A stretch of DNA of 64,000 bases from Comamonadaceae bacterium 2PF (GTDB lineage: Bacteria > Pseudomonadota > Gammaproteobacteria > Burkholderiales > Burkholderiaceae_C): contig SCMV01000012.1 of NCBI GenBank assembly GCA_005502875.1, positions 28,068 through 92,067 of the forward strand, written 5' to 3'. The notes beneath the pieces were generated by a model. It was not told the DNA's origin, did no database searches, and saw only the letters and a program-made list of their open reading frames with translations. A program made the translations under genes and the position numbers. Below, in pieces: positions 40,381-50,621 of the stretch (position 1 is its first letter; every line of letters starts with the position of its first letter).

Positions 40381-41427
40381 ATGTCCGAAACCCGTGAATC
40401 CACCGATTCCCGCGATCCCAAGCCACGCACGGTCGTCGTGCTGCAGTACGCCGGCATCGGCGACCTGATCTGGCACATCCCCTACTTCCGGATGATCGCC
40501 GAGCAGAGCCAGGCCGGCCGGGTCACGGTGGTGGCGCAGCCTTCGACGCTGACCAAGCATTTCATCGGACACGAGCCCTGGGTCGAGGCGGTGATCGAGC
40601 ACGACCACCGCCCACGTCGGGGCGAAAAGCGTCGGGGCGCACACGCCGGCTTCGCTGGCATGTGGCGCATGGCCCAACAGCTGCGCGCCGGTCGCTTTGA
40701 CCGCATCATCCTTTTTTCGGGGCGCTCCAGCCGCGGACTGATCGCCTGGCTCAGCGGCATACCCGTCCGGCAGGGCTTTGGATACCGTTTCCTGCAGCGC
40801 ATCTTCCTCAACAGCGGCCCCTACATCGAGGCCTACAAAGGGCCGTCACTGGCCGTGTACCCCGAGGCCAGCGCTTTCATGGTGGCGCACGGGTACTGCC
40901 CGGCGCCGGTCATCCCGCACATGACACCCCCATTGGCACAGTTGGCGACCATGCAGGCACGCCTGGCACACCTGCCCCGCCCCCTGTATGCCTTCGCCAT
41001 CGGCACCAGCGAAACCCACAAGCAATGGGGCGTGCAGAACTTCGCCGACCTGGCCTGCGCGCTGATCGCCGAAGGCGGGGGCGTGATGCTGCTGGGCGGC
41101 CCAGGCGAGGTCGCGCTGGCACGCGAGATCGAAGCGCTGATGCCGGAGAAGGTCCGCCACGCACTGACCATCGTCACCGACGCCCCGGTGCTGGGCAGCG
41201 CCGCCGCCTTGCAGGTGGCCGATTTCTGCGTGGGCAACGACACCGGCATGACCAACGTGGCCGCCGCCGTGGGGCGCCCCAGCTTCGTCATCATCGGCTC
41301 TCGCCCCACCCTCGACCAGGACCCGGTCAACATGCACAACGTCACGGCTGAAAAGCTGTCGGACATCACCGTCGAGCGCGTGCTCGACTTGCTCAAAGAG
41401 GCTCGCCGTGGCGCAAAACACGCCTGA
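40381..41427 (+). CDS. glycosyltransferase family 9 (heptosyltransferase-like)
   Basis: 348-residue GT9 protein with VVVLQYAGIGDLIWHIPYFR at the start, IGTSETHKQWGVQNFADLA and FCVGNDTGMTNVAAAVGRPSFVI towards the end. Related to ADP-heptose:LPS heptosyltransferases, but the N-terminal motif QYAGIGDL is unlike WaaC/WaaF, so the donor is uncertain. The 3' end overlaps msbA by 20 bases. Confidence 0.88.
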   Translation: MSETRESTDSRDPKPRTVVVLQYAGIGDLIWHIPYFRMIAEQSQAGRVTVVAQPSTLTKHFIGHEPWVEAVIEHDHRPRRGEKRRGAHAGFAGMWRMAQQLRAGRFDRIILFSGRSSRGLIAWLSGIPVRQGFGYRFLQRIFLNSGPYIEAYKGPSLAVYPEASAFMVAHGYCPAPVIPHMTPPLAQLATMQARLAHLPRPLYAFAIGTSETHKQWGVQNFADLACALIAEGGGVMLLGGPGEVALAREIEALMPEKVRHALTIVTDAPVLGSAAALQVADFCVGNDTGMTNVAAAVGRPSFVIIGSRPTLDQDPVNMHNVTAEKLSDITVERVLDLLKEARRGAKHA

Positions 41428-43165
41428 ACAGACCATGGAGCTCAAGGAGACCGGACGCAAGATCATCGCGTACGGCAAGCCGCACTGGAAGATGTTTGTC
41501 GCGTCTTTCGTGTTCTTCACGATCGGCGCGGCCGTCGAGCCCATCGTGCCGGCGCTGTTCAAGAAGCTGATCGACTCCGGCTTCAAGGAAGGCCTGAACT
41601 ACCCGCTGTGGCTGGTGCCCATCGTGATCATCGGCCTGTTCCTGGTGCGAGGGCTGTTCAACTTCGCTGGCAACTACGCGATGACCGCCAGCATCTCGAA
41701 CGTGGTGCTGAGCTTGCGCCGCGACCTGATGCGGGGCCTGCTGCGAGCCGACGCCAAGCTGTTCACCACCATCAGCCCGGGCCTGGCCGTCACCAAGATC
41801 ATCAACGACCCGCAATTTGCCTCGCAGACGCTGGGCAACGTGGTCATCTCGGTCATCAAGGACACCATGACCCTGGTGTTCCTGCTGGGCTACCTGCTCT
41901 ACCTGAACTGGCAACTCACCTTGCTGTCGTTCATCAGCATGCCTTTGCTGGGCGTGCTGCTCAAGCAAGTCCAGAAAAGGCTGTCGCGCGTGGGGCAAGC
42001 CCAGTACGAGTCGCAGCAGCGCCTGGTCAACACCGTGGACGACAACGCCCGAGCATGGCGCGTGGTGCGCACCTTTGACGCCGCCGAATTCGAGCTCAAG
42101 CGCTTCGATGCCGAGGCCAACGTCCTGCGCCGCATGGTGCTCAAGACCATGGCCACCAGCTCGCTGATCACCCCCATGACCCAGGTCGTGGCGGCCATTG
42201 GCGTGTCCATCATCATCACGCTGGCCATCTACCAGGCCAGCCAGGGCTCGACCACCATTGGTGAGTTCGTTTCGTTCATCACCGCGCTGCTGATGACGAT
42301 CTCGCCCATGCGCCACCTCACCGACGTCTACCAGCCTGTGACGGGTGCGCTCATCACCGCGCGCGGTGCGTTCGACCTCGTCAACGCCCCCATCGAGCCC
42401 GACAACGGCACGCGCGAGATGCCCACCTCACGTGGCGACATCGCCTTCAACGACGTCAAGGTGCATTACGAAGGCGCCGCCACCCCCTCGCTGGATGGCT
42501 TCACGCTGCACATCGAACCTGGCCAGACCGTGGCCCTGGTGGGCTCGTCCGGTGCGGGCAAGACCACCGTGGTCAACACCCTGTTGCGATTCGCCACCCC
42601 CGCTTCGGGCCAGATCCAGCTCGACGGCGTGCCCATCGAAGACCTCAAGCTCGCCAGCCTGCGCCGCCACTTCGCCGTCGTCTCGCAAGACATCGTGCTG
42701 TTCGATGGCAGCGTGGCCGCCAACGTGGCCTACGCCAGCCCGCACGGCATCGACCGCGCCAAGGTGGAGCAATGCCTGCGCGCGGCCAACCTGTGGTCGC
42801 ACGTCTCGACCATGTCGCAAGGCATCGACTCGGCCATCGGCGCCAACGGCAGCATGCTCTCGGGTGGCCAGCGCCAGCGCCTGGCCATCGCGCGGGCCCT
42901 TTACCGCGACGCCGCCATCTGGATCTTCGACGAAGCCACCTCGGCGCTCGACTCCGAGTCCGAAGCCGTGGTGCAGCGCTCCATCGAAGACCTGCGCCAC
43001 GCCAAGACGCTCATCCTCATCGCCCACCGCCTGAGCACCATCAAGAACGCCGACGTCATCTGCGTGATGTCCGAGGGCCGCATCGTCGAGCAAGGCTCGC
43101 ATGCAGAGCTGATGGCGCTGGGTGGGTTGTATGCCGGCATGGTGCGCATCCAGGCGGCAGACTGA
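41408..43165 (+). CDS. msbA: lipid A export ABC transporter, MsbA type
   Basis: 585-residue half-transporter: six membrane helices (about 25-320) then an ATPase domain with Walker A GSSGAGKTTVVN, signature LSGGQRQRLAIARAL and Walker B IWIFDEATSALD. It flips lipid A-core across the cytoplasmic membrane. The GTG at 41408 has AAAGAGG upstream at good distance and gives translational overlap with the GT9 gene; ATG 41435 is the alternative. It stands between core glycosyltransferases and hldD, fitting an LPS role. Confidence 0.92.
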   Translation: MAQNTPEQTMELKETGRKIIAYGKPHWKMFVASFVFFTIGAAVEPIVPALFKKLIDSGFKEGLNYPLWLVPIVIIGLFLVRGLFNFAGNYAMTASISNVVLSLRRDLMRGLLRADAKLFTTISPGLAVTKIINDPQFASQTLGNVVISVIKDTMTLVFLLGYLLYLNWQLTLLSFISMPLLGVLLKQVQKRLSRVGQAQYESQQRLVNTVDDNARAWRVVRTFDAAEFELKRFDAEANVLRRMVLKTMATSSLITPMTQVVAAIGVSIIITLAIYQASQGSTTIGEFVSFITALLMTISPMRHLTDVYQPVTGALITARGAFDLVNAPIEPDNGTREMPTSRGDIAFNDVKVHYEGAATPSLDGFTLHIEPGQTVALVGSSGAGKTTVVNTLLRFATPASGQIQLDGVPIEDLKLASLRRHFAVVSQDIVLFDGSVAANVAYASPHGIDRAKVEQCLRAANLWSHVSTMSQGIDSAIGANGSMLSGGQRQRLAIARALYRDAAIWIFDEATSALDSESEAVVQRSIEDLRHAKTLILIAHRLSTIKNADVICVMSEGRIVEQGSHAELMALGGLYAGMVRIQAAD

Positions 43166-43193
43166 CCCCTCCCATCTTCAAGAGAGCAACGCC

Positions 43194-44174
43194 ATGATCA
43201 TCGTCACCGGCGCCACCGGCTTCATCGGCTCGAACATCGTCGCCGACCTCAATGCACGCGGCCGCACCGACCTGTTGCTGGTCGATGACCTGGGCACACA
43301 AGGCAAGTGGAAGAACATCGCCAAGCGGCGCTTTGTGGACCTGGTTGACTACCGCAACCTGGACAAGCTGCTGCCGCACCTCAAGCCCGCCGACGCGGTC
43401 TTTCACATGGGCGCTAACTCGTCCACCACCTCCACCGACGGCGACGAGATCCTGCGCGTGAACCTGCACGCCACCATGGCGTGGTGGAAGTGGTGCGCCG
43501 AGACTGGAACGCCCTTCATCTACGCCTCGTCTGCAGCCACCTACGGTGATGGCGACGAAGGCTTTGACGACAACCAGGCACCCGAGGCCCTGGACAAGCT
43601 TGCTCCGCTCAACCTCTACGGCTGGTCCAAGCACCAGTTCGACAAGTGGGCTGTGGAGCGCGCCTCAGAAGGCAAGGCCCCGCCGCAATGGGCTGGCTTG
43701 AAATTCTTCAATGTCTACGGCCCCAACGAGTACCACAAGGGCGACATGCGCAGCCTGGTGGCCAAGAACACAGCCCTGATCGCCCGTGGCGAAACCATTC
43801 GCCTGTTCAAGTCGCACAAGGAGGGCTACGTCGACGGCGGCCAACTGCGCGACTTCGTCTACGTCAAGGACTGCTGCGCCGTGATGATGTGGCTGCTGGA
43901 CAACCGGCAGGTCAGCGGCGTGTTCAACCTGGGTACCGGCCAGGCGCGCAGCTTCGTCGACCTCATGCAGGCCATTGGCACCGCTTTGGGCAAGCCCGTG
44001 AACATCGAGTACGTGGACATGCCCGAGAGCATTCGGCCCAACTACCAGTACTTCACCGAGGCACGCATGGGCAAGCTGCGCGCGGCTGGGTTCGATGCGG
44101 CGTTCCACACCCTGGAGGCAGGCGTGGCCGACTACGTGGGGCAGCACCTGACCCGGGCAGACACCTACCGCTGA
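43194..44174 (+). CDS. hldD: ADP-L-glycero-D-manno-heptose 6-epimerase
   Basis: 326-residue extended SDR that converts ADP-D,D-heptose to ADP-L,D-heptose. The N-terminus IIVTGATGFIGSNIV is the NADP site; the catalytic Tyr-x3-Lys is in NLYGWSKHQFDKW; KFFNVYGPNEYHKGDMRS is characteristic of HldD (RfaD). ATG 43194 is the family start, 28 bases after msbA. Completes the heptose pathway except for gmhA, which is not in the window. Confidence 0.96.
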   Translation: MIIVTGATGFIGSNIVADLNARGRTDLLLVDDLGTQGKWKNIAKRRFVDLVDYRNLDKLLPHLKPADAVFHMGANSSTTSTDGDEILRVNLHATMAWWKWCAETGTPFIYASSAATYGDGDEGFDDNQAPEALDKLAPLNLYGWSKHQFDKWAVERASEGKAPPQWAGLKFFNVYGPNEYHKGDMRSLVAKNTALIARGETIRLFKSHKEGYVDGGQLRDFVYVKDCCAVMMWLLDNRQVSGVFNLGTGQARSFVDLMQAIGTALGKPVNIEYVDMPESIRPNYQYFTEARMGKLRAAGFDAAFHTLEAGVADYVGQHLTRADTYR

Positions 44175-44179
44175 CCCCG

Positions 44180-45052
44180 ATGGGCCAACGTTTGAACGCA
44201 ATCGCCCGACTGGAGCTGCCGCAGGTCACGCTGTGTTGCGTGGACACCCGCAGCGTGCCCCTGGCTCTGATGGCCGTGCGCCGATGCATGCAGCTGGCCA
44301 ACTTTGGTGAGGTCGTGTTCCTCGGGCCGCCCTCCGAGGCCCGCAGCCCCGAGGTGCCAGAAGGCGTGCGATGGGTGCCCTGCCCTGCCCTTCAGGGCAT
44401 CGAGGACTACAACCGCATCATGCTGCGCGAACTGGTCGCACACGTGAAGACCTCGCACGTGCTGGTGGTGCAATGGGATGGCTTCATCACCCACCCTCAG
44501 TTGTGGTGCGATGACTTCCTGGCGTGGGACTACATCGGTGCACCCTGGTACCACGGTGGACACCCTGGCCAGGTTGGAAATGGCGGGTTTTCCCTGCGCT
44601 CTCACAAGTTGTTGCGGGCGCTGCTCGAGGTTCAGGTTGACCTGCGCCGCCCGGAAGACATGGAAATCTGCGTGCATCAGCAGCCCGCCCTGACCGAGCA
44701 ACACCACACCCGGATCGCGCCACTGAGCGTGGCTCAAGCATTTGCGTGCGAGTACGGCAGCTACCGCCCATCCTTCGGCTTTCACGGCATGCACAACTTC
44801 GCACACGTGTTCGACGAGCAGGAACTGGCCACGTGGCTGGCTTGCGCACCGGCTGAAATCATCGTGCACAAGCACTCGCGCAAGCTGGTCAAAGCGCTCC
44901 TGGACTGCGGCAGGAACGCCGAGGCCATCCGGCTCGTGCGACAACGCTCTCGCCACCTGGGGTGGACATGGGACCAATGCCTGCTTCTGCTGAGGGCCCA
45001 CGCCAATCGCTTGCGACGCGGTCGATCCGTGCGTTCAGGGGGCCTGGGGTGA
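44180..45052 (+). CDS. DUF5672 family protein (glycosyltransferase-like)
   Basis: 290 residues. The region LPQVTLCCVDTRSVPLALMA, then HVLVVQWDGFI and WDYIGAPWYH resembles the DUF5672 family, which is predicted to have a GT-A-like fold; VVQWDGF may take the place of the DxD. Function is not known. It begins 5 bases after hldD and is in the same run, so a core or O-glycan sugar transfer is plausible. The last 80 residues are Arg/Leu-rich and look like helices. Confidence 0.78.
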   Translation: MGQRLNAIARLELPQVTLCCVDTRSVPLALMAVRRCMQLANFGEVVFLGPPSEARSPEVPEGVRWVPCPALQGIEDYNRIMLRELVAHVKTSHVLVVQWDGFITHPQLWCDDFLAWDYIGAPWYHGGHPGQVGNGGFSLRSHKLLRALLEVQVDLRRPEDMEICVHQQPALTEQHHTRIAPLSVAQAFACEYGSYRPSFGFHGMHNFAHVFDEQELATWLACAPAEIIVHKHSRKLVKALLDCGRNAEAIRLVRQRSRHLGWTWDQCLLLLRAHANRLRRGRSVRSGGLG

Positions 45053-45231
45053 CGTGGTGCGCAGGCCACGACGCCGTCGGAGCACGGCCGCCGACCTGGT
45101 GAATCAGCCCTCGCGGCAACGGATAATCCCAGGCAGGCACGTCGCGTCCCAGGGAGGCTGAAGTCGAACCCGTCCATCGACGCCAGCAAGCACATCACGA
45201 ACAAACAAGACCGGCCTGACAGGTTTCACGC

Positions 45232-47025
45232 ATGTCCATCATCCAGACCCTATCTCGCTGGAACCGCAAACGACTCGAGCTCAGAAAGCAGGCCCGACTC
45301 AAAAAGCAGGTCCCCCCCTATGCACGCTGGATCCGGGATTTCGGCAGCTTGTCTGCAGAGCAAACCGCGGCCTTGCGAGAGCAAAGCCGGGACAAAGGCC
45401 CCCTGATCTCGGTTGTCATCCCGACTTACAACCCTGACATTGCGCACTTGAGCGCCGCCATCGAGTCGGTCCTGAACCAGGTTCACAGCCGCGTCGAGGT
45501 CTGCATCGCCGACGATGCATCCACCCGCCCCGAGGTGCGCGCCACCATCGAAGCGTTCGCACGGCGAGACCCTCGGGTCAAGTTCGTCCTGCGTGAGCGC
45601 AATGGGCACATCTCTGCCGCGTCGAACAGCGCGCTCGAGCTGGCCACTGGCGACTTCGTGGCCCTGCTGGATCAAGACGACCTCCTCGCGGATTTCGCCC
45701 TGGCGGCCGTGGCCAAAGCCATTGAGCAGAACCCACAAGCCGGGCTGATCTACTCCGACGAGGACAAGATCAACGACAGCGGCAGGCGATTCGATCCACA
45801 CTTCAAACCAGAGTGGAACGCGACCCTGCTGCGATCGCAGAACTACATCTGCCACCTGACGGTGATCCGCCGCAGCCTGATCGAACAAGTCGGCGGCTTC
45901 AGGCTGGGCTTTGAAGGCTCGCAAGACCACGACCTCGTGTTGCGCTGCACCGAGCAGCTGCGCAGTGACCAGATCGTGCACATCCCCTTGGTGCTCTACC
46001 ACTGGCGCGTCCACGAAGGCAGCACCGCGCAGAACCTCGACAGCAAGCCCTACGCCCAGATCAATGGCTGCAAGGCCATTCAGGAACACCTTGATCGCCT
46101 GGGCGTGAGCGCCAAAGCCGAGATGGACGGCCCCTTCTACCGGGTTCGCTACAACCTGACTGAAGCACAGCCGCGCGTCAGCATCATCTTGCTCACCCGC
46201 GATCGACCCGAGCTGCTGCGCCAATGCGTGCAGTCGGTGCTCAGCGGCACGCGCTACGACAACCTCGAGCTCGTGATCGTCGACAACGGCACCGTCGACA
46301 CCGAAGCGCTGACCTTGCTGGAAGGCTTTGCTCGGGACCCCCGGGTGAAGTTGCTCAAGGACCCATCGCCCTTCAACTTCTCGGCGCTCAACAACCGGGC
46401 GGTTCAGCACGCCACCGGCGAATACTTCTGCCTGATGAACAACGACATCGAGGTGCTGCAGCCCGACTGGCTGACCGAGATGGTTTCGGTGGGGCAACAA
46501 CCTGGCGTCGGGGCCGTGGGTGCACGCCTGTACTACCCCGACGGCAAGATCCAGCACGCCGGGGTGATCCTCGGCATCGGGGGGGTGGCCGGCCACCCCT
46601 TCAAGTACCAGACCCGTGAGAACTCGCACTACATGGCGCGACCGCAACTCATGCAGGAGATGATGGCCGTGACCGCCGCCTGCCTGTTGACGCCTCGCCA
46701 CGTTTACGAGCAACTCGGCGGCCTGGACGAAGCGCACCTGGCCGTGGCGTTCAACGACGTCGACTTCTGCCTGCGCATCTGCGAAGCTGGGCACCGCATC
46801 GTCTACAACCCCTACGCAGAGTTCGTGCACCACGAGTCGGTTTCGCGCGGCCGCGAAGACACGCCAGAAAAGAAGGAGCGCTTTCGCAGCGAGGTCCTTT
46901 ACATGCTGGAGCGTTGGGAGAAGTGGCTGCCGTGTGACAGGGCTTACAACCCCAACCTGACGCTGCTGGCAGAGGACTTCTCGGTCTCGCACTCACCCCG
47001 CATTCGGCTGACCGACTTACTCTGA
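45232..47025 (+). CDS. two-domain glycosyltransferase family 2
   Basis: 597 residues with two GT-A domains of family 2. Domain 1 (about 60-300): ISVVIPTYNPD, DDAST, and LLDQDDLL as metal site. Domain 2 (about 315-590): VSIILLTRDRPELL, VIVDNGT, and LMNNDIEV. Tandem GT2 proteins often polymerise or add two residues of rhamnose- or galactose-type O-glycan. A GATAAT hexamer at 45122-45127 lies in the 179-base region upstream, which otherwise shows nothing beyond a small inverted repeat. It converges with the TylF-type gene. Confidence 0.9.
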   Translation: MSIIQTLSRWNRKRLELRKQARLKKQVPPYARWIRDFGSLSAEQTAALREQSRDKGPLISVVIPTYNPDIAHLSAAIESVLNQVHSRVEVCIADDASTRPEVRATIEAFARRDPRVKFVLRERNGHISAASNSALELATGDFVALLDQDDLLADFALAAVAKAIEQNPQAGLIYSDEDKINDSGRRFDPHFKPEWNATLLRSQNYICHLTVIRRSLIEQVGGFRLGFEGSQDHDLVLRCTEQLRSDQIVHIPLVLYHWRVHEGSTAQNLDSKPYAQINGCKAIQEHLDRLGVSAKAEMDGPFYRVRYNLTEAQPRVSIILLTRDRPELLRQCVQSVLSGTRYDNLELVIVDNGTVDTEALTLLEGFARDPRVKLLKDPSPFNFSALNNRAVQHATGEYFCLMNNDIEVLQPDWLTEMVSVGQQPGVGAVGARLYYPDGKIQHAGVILGIGGVAGHPFKYQTRENSHYMARPQLMQEMMAVTAACLLTPRHVYEQLGGLDEAHLAVAFNDVDFCLRICEAGHRIVYNPYAEFVHHESVSRGREDTPEKKERFRSEVLYMLERWEKWLPCDRAYNPNLTLLAEDFSVSHSPRIRLTDLL

Positions 47026-47069
47026 TCGACCGAGTCCGCAAAATCCTCGCATGGGGATTTTGCTCCTGC

Positions 47070-47933
47070 TCAATGCTTGATGATCAACCCCTGCCCTGTC
47101 GGCAGGCCGGCAACAGGGGCGCCTGTTCTGCTAGACCAATCATCGAAAGCCTCTTTTTGCGTCTGATAACCGTAATACGCATAGTCATCGAGCAAAACCA
47201 CCCCACCGGCACTCATCTTCGGCCAAATGTGCTCCAAAGCCGCGATCTCAGGCGGCGCGCAGTTCATGTCCAGGTGGAGGAAGGCGACGCGATCTGACTT
47301 GATCTCAGGCAAAGTCTCTGGGATGGAGCCCTGGACGATCACAGCCCCACGCCATTCGGCAAAATTCTGGCGGACGGAATCGACCGATTTCGTGTAGAAG
47401 CCAGACTCCAGATTTTTTTGATTGCGATCCAAAGAGCCTGCGCTTTTCTCCACGTCGGAGACAAAGCGATCGTCAATGCCGGCAAAAGTGTCAAGCAGAT
47501 AAAAATCCCGACCGACTTCGTTCCAGTTCAGATCACGCATGATGGCTGAGCTGACAAACCCTTTGTTCACACCGCACTCGATGAAATCGCCCGCAACCTT
47601 GATGGAGGTCCTTGCAGCCCAAAGCGCGATGTGCAAACGCCAGTAAATCTGATAATCGGCACCTGCCGCTTGCACGCCCCGTTGATACGCAGACTTGAAG
47701 AGTGCGTCATCCATGAAGTCATGGTTATGAGAAGTCTGCAGACCATCAAAGTCATAAGGCGAGTCAATTTTGGGCCGCAAAGAAGCCCCCACCCGTTTGT
47801 ACGGCCGCCCTTCAGCGCGGCCGTGATCAAGGTAATGCTTGGTCGGATCTGCGCCAGCCTTGCGCACGTCAGGATTCAAAAAGAGATAGTCATCCGGGTT
47901 GAAATCGGCTGGCAAACGCTTGAAGTTGAACAT
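47070..47933 (-). CDS. TylF/MycF family O-methyltransferase
   Basis: 287 residues. An N-terminal module (FNPDDYLFLNPDV, then HYLDHGRAEGRPYK) of the kind attached to glycan enzymes is followed by a TylF/MycF-type SAM methyltransferase (FIECGVNKGF, LLDTFAGI, FLHLDMNCAPPEIAALEH, GGVVLLDDYA). MycF-type enzymes methylate a sugar hydroxyl and use Mg2+. Base composition is noticeably more AT-rich than the flanking genes, suggesting separate acquisition. ATG 47933 with GGTGA upstream is preferred over GTG 47942. Last gene of the minus-strand operon, 51 bases after the GtrA gene. Confidence 0.85.
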   Translation of the reverse strand: MFNFKRLPADFNPDDYLFLNPDVRKAGADPTKHYLDHGRAEGRPYKRVGASLRPKIDSPYDFDGLQTSHNHDFMDDALFKSAYQRGVQAAGADYQIYWRLHIALWAARTSIKVAGDFIECGVNKGFVSSAIMRDLNWNEVGRDFYLLDTFAGIDDRFVSDVEKSAGSLDRNQKNLESGFYTKSVDSVRQNFAEWRGAVIVQGSIPETLPEIKSDRVAFLHLDMNCAPPEIAALEHIWPKMSAGGVVLLDDYAYYGYQTQKEAFDDWSSRTGAPVAGLPTGQGLIIKH

Positions 47934-47984
47934 CACTATCACCGTGTAATTAATTCATTCGAGATAACGCATTATCCGAAGTAC

Positions 47985-48383
47985 TCACCGAAACGACCAC
48001 CGCTTGTGCCCCAGGTAACTGGTGAACACAGGCACCACGATGCCCACGGCATGGGCGATCTCGGGTGCCCAGCGGGTCACGCCCATCGCTGGCAGCAACC
48101 AGTAGGTCAGCCCCATGCTGATGGCCCAGGTTTGCAGCACCGCAACCAGGTTGACCAGCACGAAAAAGACGGCCGACTTGTGCACCGACTGCTCCGACTC
48201 CTTGAAGACGAACATCCGAGCCAGGACGAAGGCCGTGATCATGCCCGTGATGTAGGCCACGATCACCGAACTCGAGTAGTCCAACCAACGGTTGTAGATC
48301 AGGCGCGAGCCGAAATTGACCGCCGCAGCGGCGCCCCCCGTGACCAGGAAGGTCAGGAACTGCCGAGACAGGAACTGACTCAT
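47985..48383 (-). CDS. GtrA family small membrane protein
   Basis: 132 residues with four membrane helices, typical GtrA ([22 protein letters not shown] at the start, TARMFVFK-like [11 protein letters not shown] after helix 2, GHKRWSFR at the end). GtrA proteins flip or help flip polyprenyl-phosphate sugars; the mycobacterial member Rv3789 is encoded next to dprE1-dprE2 and is tied to decaprenyl-phospho-arabinose use. That same association with DprE1/DprE2-like genes is seen here. The start overlaps the stop of the FAD oxidoreductase gene by 4 bases. Confidence 0.9.
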   Translation of the reverse strand: MSQFLSRQFLTFLVTGGAAAAVNFGSRLIYNRWLDYSSSVIVAYITGMITAFVLARMFVFKESEQSVHKSAVFFVLVNLVAVLQTWAISMGLTYWLLPAMGVTRWAPEIAHAVGIVVPVFTSYLGHKRWSFR

Positions 48384-49675
48384 CCAGCCACCGCGTCCCT
48401 GGCCATCTGGCGACCGAAGCCGATGCTCTCGGAAATGCCGCGGTCCTCGGGGTAGTAGTAAGAGGTGTCCGCCACCCACAGGCCCTTGACCGGCAATTGC
48501 GCTGGCGGCAAGCGGTCGAGGTAGCCAGGATCACAGATGGGCTGGGCGTGCCGATAGCGGCTGGCACGCAGGTCGACGAAATCGGCGTCCGTGATCGACG
48601 GGTTGATCTTCTTGAGGTATGCGCGCACCTTGTCCAGAAAGGCCTGATCAGGCTCGGCGAACTTCGGGTGCTCCCCCGGCATGTAGAACGGCACGTAGAC
48701 GATGTGCTGCCCCATGGGTCGCAGGTTGGTGTACTCGACCAGTCCGGGAATGTCCATGTCCGGGTCGTTGGTGTTGAGCCAGAAGTTCTCGGTGAGCGGG
48801 CGGCGCAGCTTGGCGATCACGCACACCACAGCGATGTTCTTGAGCTCGCCAAAGCGCTTGAGCACATCGGCGGGCAGGCCCGGCATGATGCGCGGCACGT
48901 AGGGCAGCGGCACGGTGCTGATGACCTTGTCAAAGGCCTGGAACTCGCCCTGGCTGACCACGCCCTTGACCTGGCCGCCTTCGATGCGCACTTCGGAGAC
49001 CGGGCTCTTGAGCCGGAACTCGCCGCCATGGCGTTCGATGTCGGCCTTGAGCCCTTGCAGCAGGGTGCTGGAGCCCCCTTCCAGGTAGCCCAGCTTTTCG
49101 CGGAACAGGCTGTAGCGCGAACGCCCGATGCGGCGGATGCGGCTCCAGATCCAGGCCGCCGACAGGTTGCTCGAATGGTCGTAGAACTTGTAATCGAACA
49201 GGCGGCGCCAGAGCACCTCCCAAGCCTCTTCGCCCACCCAGCGCTTGATCCAGCCCGTGGCCTCGACGTGGTCGAGCGGTCGCCAGTCGTCGCGCTTGGT
49301 CGACAGGAAGGCATGCAGGCCATAGCGGAACTTGGCGACCATGCTCAGGCCCTGGAACTTCAGCAGCGCAATCGGGTTACCCCAGGCCTGCAATCGGTTC
49401 TGGTACCAGTAGCCCATCTTGGTCTCGACCCAGCGCATGCGGTCGGCCAGCCCCAACTCATCCAGCACCTTCAGGAAGGCGTGATCGGAGATGCAATGGA
49501 AGTGGTAGTAGCGCTCGATGTCGATGCCACCGAAATCGAAGGTGGCCGTCATGCCACCCACCCGGTCGTCGGCCTCGAAGACGACGGGCTTGTGGCCATC
49601 GCGAGCCAATTGGTAGGCCACGGCCAGGCCCATGGGACCCGCGCCCAGCACGGCGATGCGTTGTCCAGCGCCCAT
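48380..49675 (-). CDS. NAD(P)/FAD-dependent amine-oxidase-like oxidoreductase
   Basis: 431 residues. The N-terminal dinucleotide motif is [15 protein letters not shown] with [14 protein letters not shown], and the C-terminal FAD motif is [20 protein letters not shown]. It resembles the protoporphyrinogen-oxidase / UDP-galactopyranose-mutase / phytoene-desaturase superfamily. No family-specific signature settles its substrate. In glycan clusters such proteins are often adjacent to GtrA and an NAD-epimerase, as here, so a lipid- or nucleotide-sugar substrate is inferred. Overlaps GtrA by 4 bases and lies 2 bases after the epimerase gene. Confidence 0.85.
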   Translation of the reverse strand: MGAGQRIAVLGAGPMGLAVAYQLARDGHKPVVFEADDRVGGMTATFDFGGIDIERYYHFHCISDHAFLKVLDELGLADRMRWVETKMGYWYQNRLQAWGNPIALLKFQGLSMVAKFRYGLHAFLSTKRDDWRPLDHVEATGWIKRWVGEEAWEVLWRRLFDYKFYDHSSNLSAAWIWSRIRRIGRSRYSLFREKLGYLEGGSSTLLQGLKADIERHGGEFRLKSPVSEVRIEGGQVKGVVSQGEFQAFDKVISTVPLPYVPRIMPGLPADVLKRFGELKNIAVVCVIAKLRRPLTENFWLNTNDPDMDIPGLVEYTNLRPMGQHIVYVPFYMPGEHPKFAEPDQAFLDKVRAYLKKINPSITDADFVDLRASRYRHAQPICDPGYLDRLPPAQLPVKGLWVADTSYYYPEDRGISESIGFGRQMARDAVAG

Positions 49676-49677
49676 GA

Positions 49678-50619
49678 TCAGAACTCCAGGGTGACTTGGC
49701 TGTAAACCGGGTGGGTGAAGGTTTCGCGCACGGCCTCAGCGAACGACGTGCACGGCACCTTGAAGGTGCCCGGCCAGTCGGTGACCTCGAACTCGTCCTT
49801 GGCGGTGAGCGCGGCGAGTTGCTGCGTGGTGAAAGGCGGGTTGCGGTCGAACAGCGCCCAGACCCACAGCAGCGCGTAGAACAGCGAGTAAGGGATGCGC
49901 AGGATCATGGCCTTGGCCTTGGTCACGCGCTTGATCTCCCGGATGATGTCGATGTAGTCGATCTTCTCGTGGCCCGAGATGTTGTAGATGCCGTCGCGCA
50001 CCCGGTTCTCGATGCAGCTGATGATGACGTTGCAGAAGTCGCCAACGTACAGCGGCTGACGCATGTAGCGGCCGTGCCCGGGGATGGGGAACACCGGCAC
50101 CTTCTGCATGAAGCGCGACAGCCAGCCCAGGTGCTTGCGGTCGAACCAGCCGAACATCAGCGTGGGGCGCAGCACCGGGCAAGGGATGCCACTTTCCAAC
50201 ACCATCTTTTCCTGGGCCTTCTTGGAGCGGGTGTAGAAGTCATCGGCCACCGACTCGACCACCGATGAGCTGATGTGCACGAGGTAATCGACCTTGTTTG
50301 CCTTGACGGCGTCCAGCACATGCTGGGTGGAGTTGACGTTGTTGTCGACGAACTCCTGCCAGTCGATGCCACCGATCTGCGCTTGCAGCATCACGACGAC
50401 ATCGGCGCCCTCGAAGTGCTTCTGCCAGTCGCCCTTGCGAGACAGGTCAGCGTACTCGACGGTGATGTCAGGCTGCACCCGCTTGAGCACCTCGATGTTG
50501 GCGCGGTGGGCGTCGAGCACGACGATGTTGCGATGCCCGCGCTCTTTCAGGCGAGCCACGAGGTTCTGGCCCACCAGGCCGGCACCGCCGGGGAGGATGA
50601 TTTTTTGGTTTTGGTTCAT
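49678..50619 (-). CDS. NAD-dependent epimerase/dehydratase (extended SDR)
   Basis: 313 residues with the NAD motif [16 protein letters not shown] and catalytic Tyr-x3-Lys in [13 protein letters not shown], preceded by ISSSVV. The C-terminal part has hydrophobic stretch [19 protein letters not shown], which may be membrane-associated as in epimerases acting on lipid-linked sugars. Substrate is unknown. ATG 50619 has AGGGA at good distance; only 2 bases separate it from both neighbours in the operon. Confidence 0.88.
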   Translation of the reverse strand: MNQNQKIILPGGAGLVGQNLVARLKERGHRNIVVLDAHRANIEVLKRVQPDITVEYADLSRKGDWQKHFEGADVVVMLQAQIGGIDWQEFVDNNVNSTQHVLDAVKANKVDYLVHISSSVVESVADDFYTRSKKAQEKMVLESGIPCPVLRPTLMFGWFDRKHLGWLSRFMQKVPVFPIPGHGRYMRQPLYVGDFCNVIISCIENRVRDGIYNISGHEKIDYIDIIREIKRVTKAKAMILRIPYSLFYALLWVWALFDRNPPFTTQQLAALTAKDEFEVTDWPGTFKVPCTSFAEAVRETFTHPVYSQVTLEF

Positions 50620-50621
50620 GG

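Noticed and set aside
48380..49675. Calling the FAD oxidoreductase a UDP-galactopyranose mutase
   Set aside because: Only the superfamily dinucleotide motifs are visible; no mutase-specific signature was recognised.
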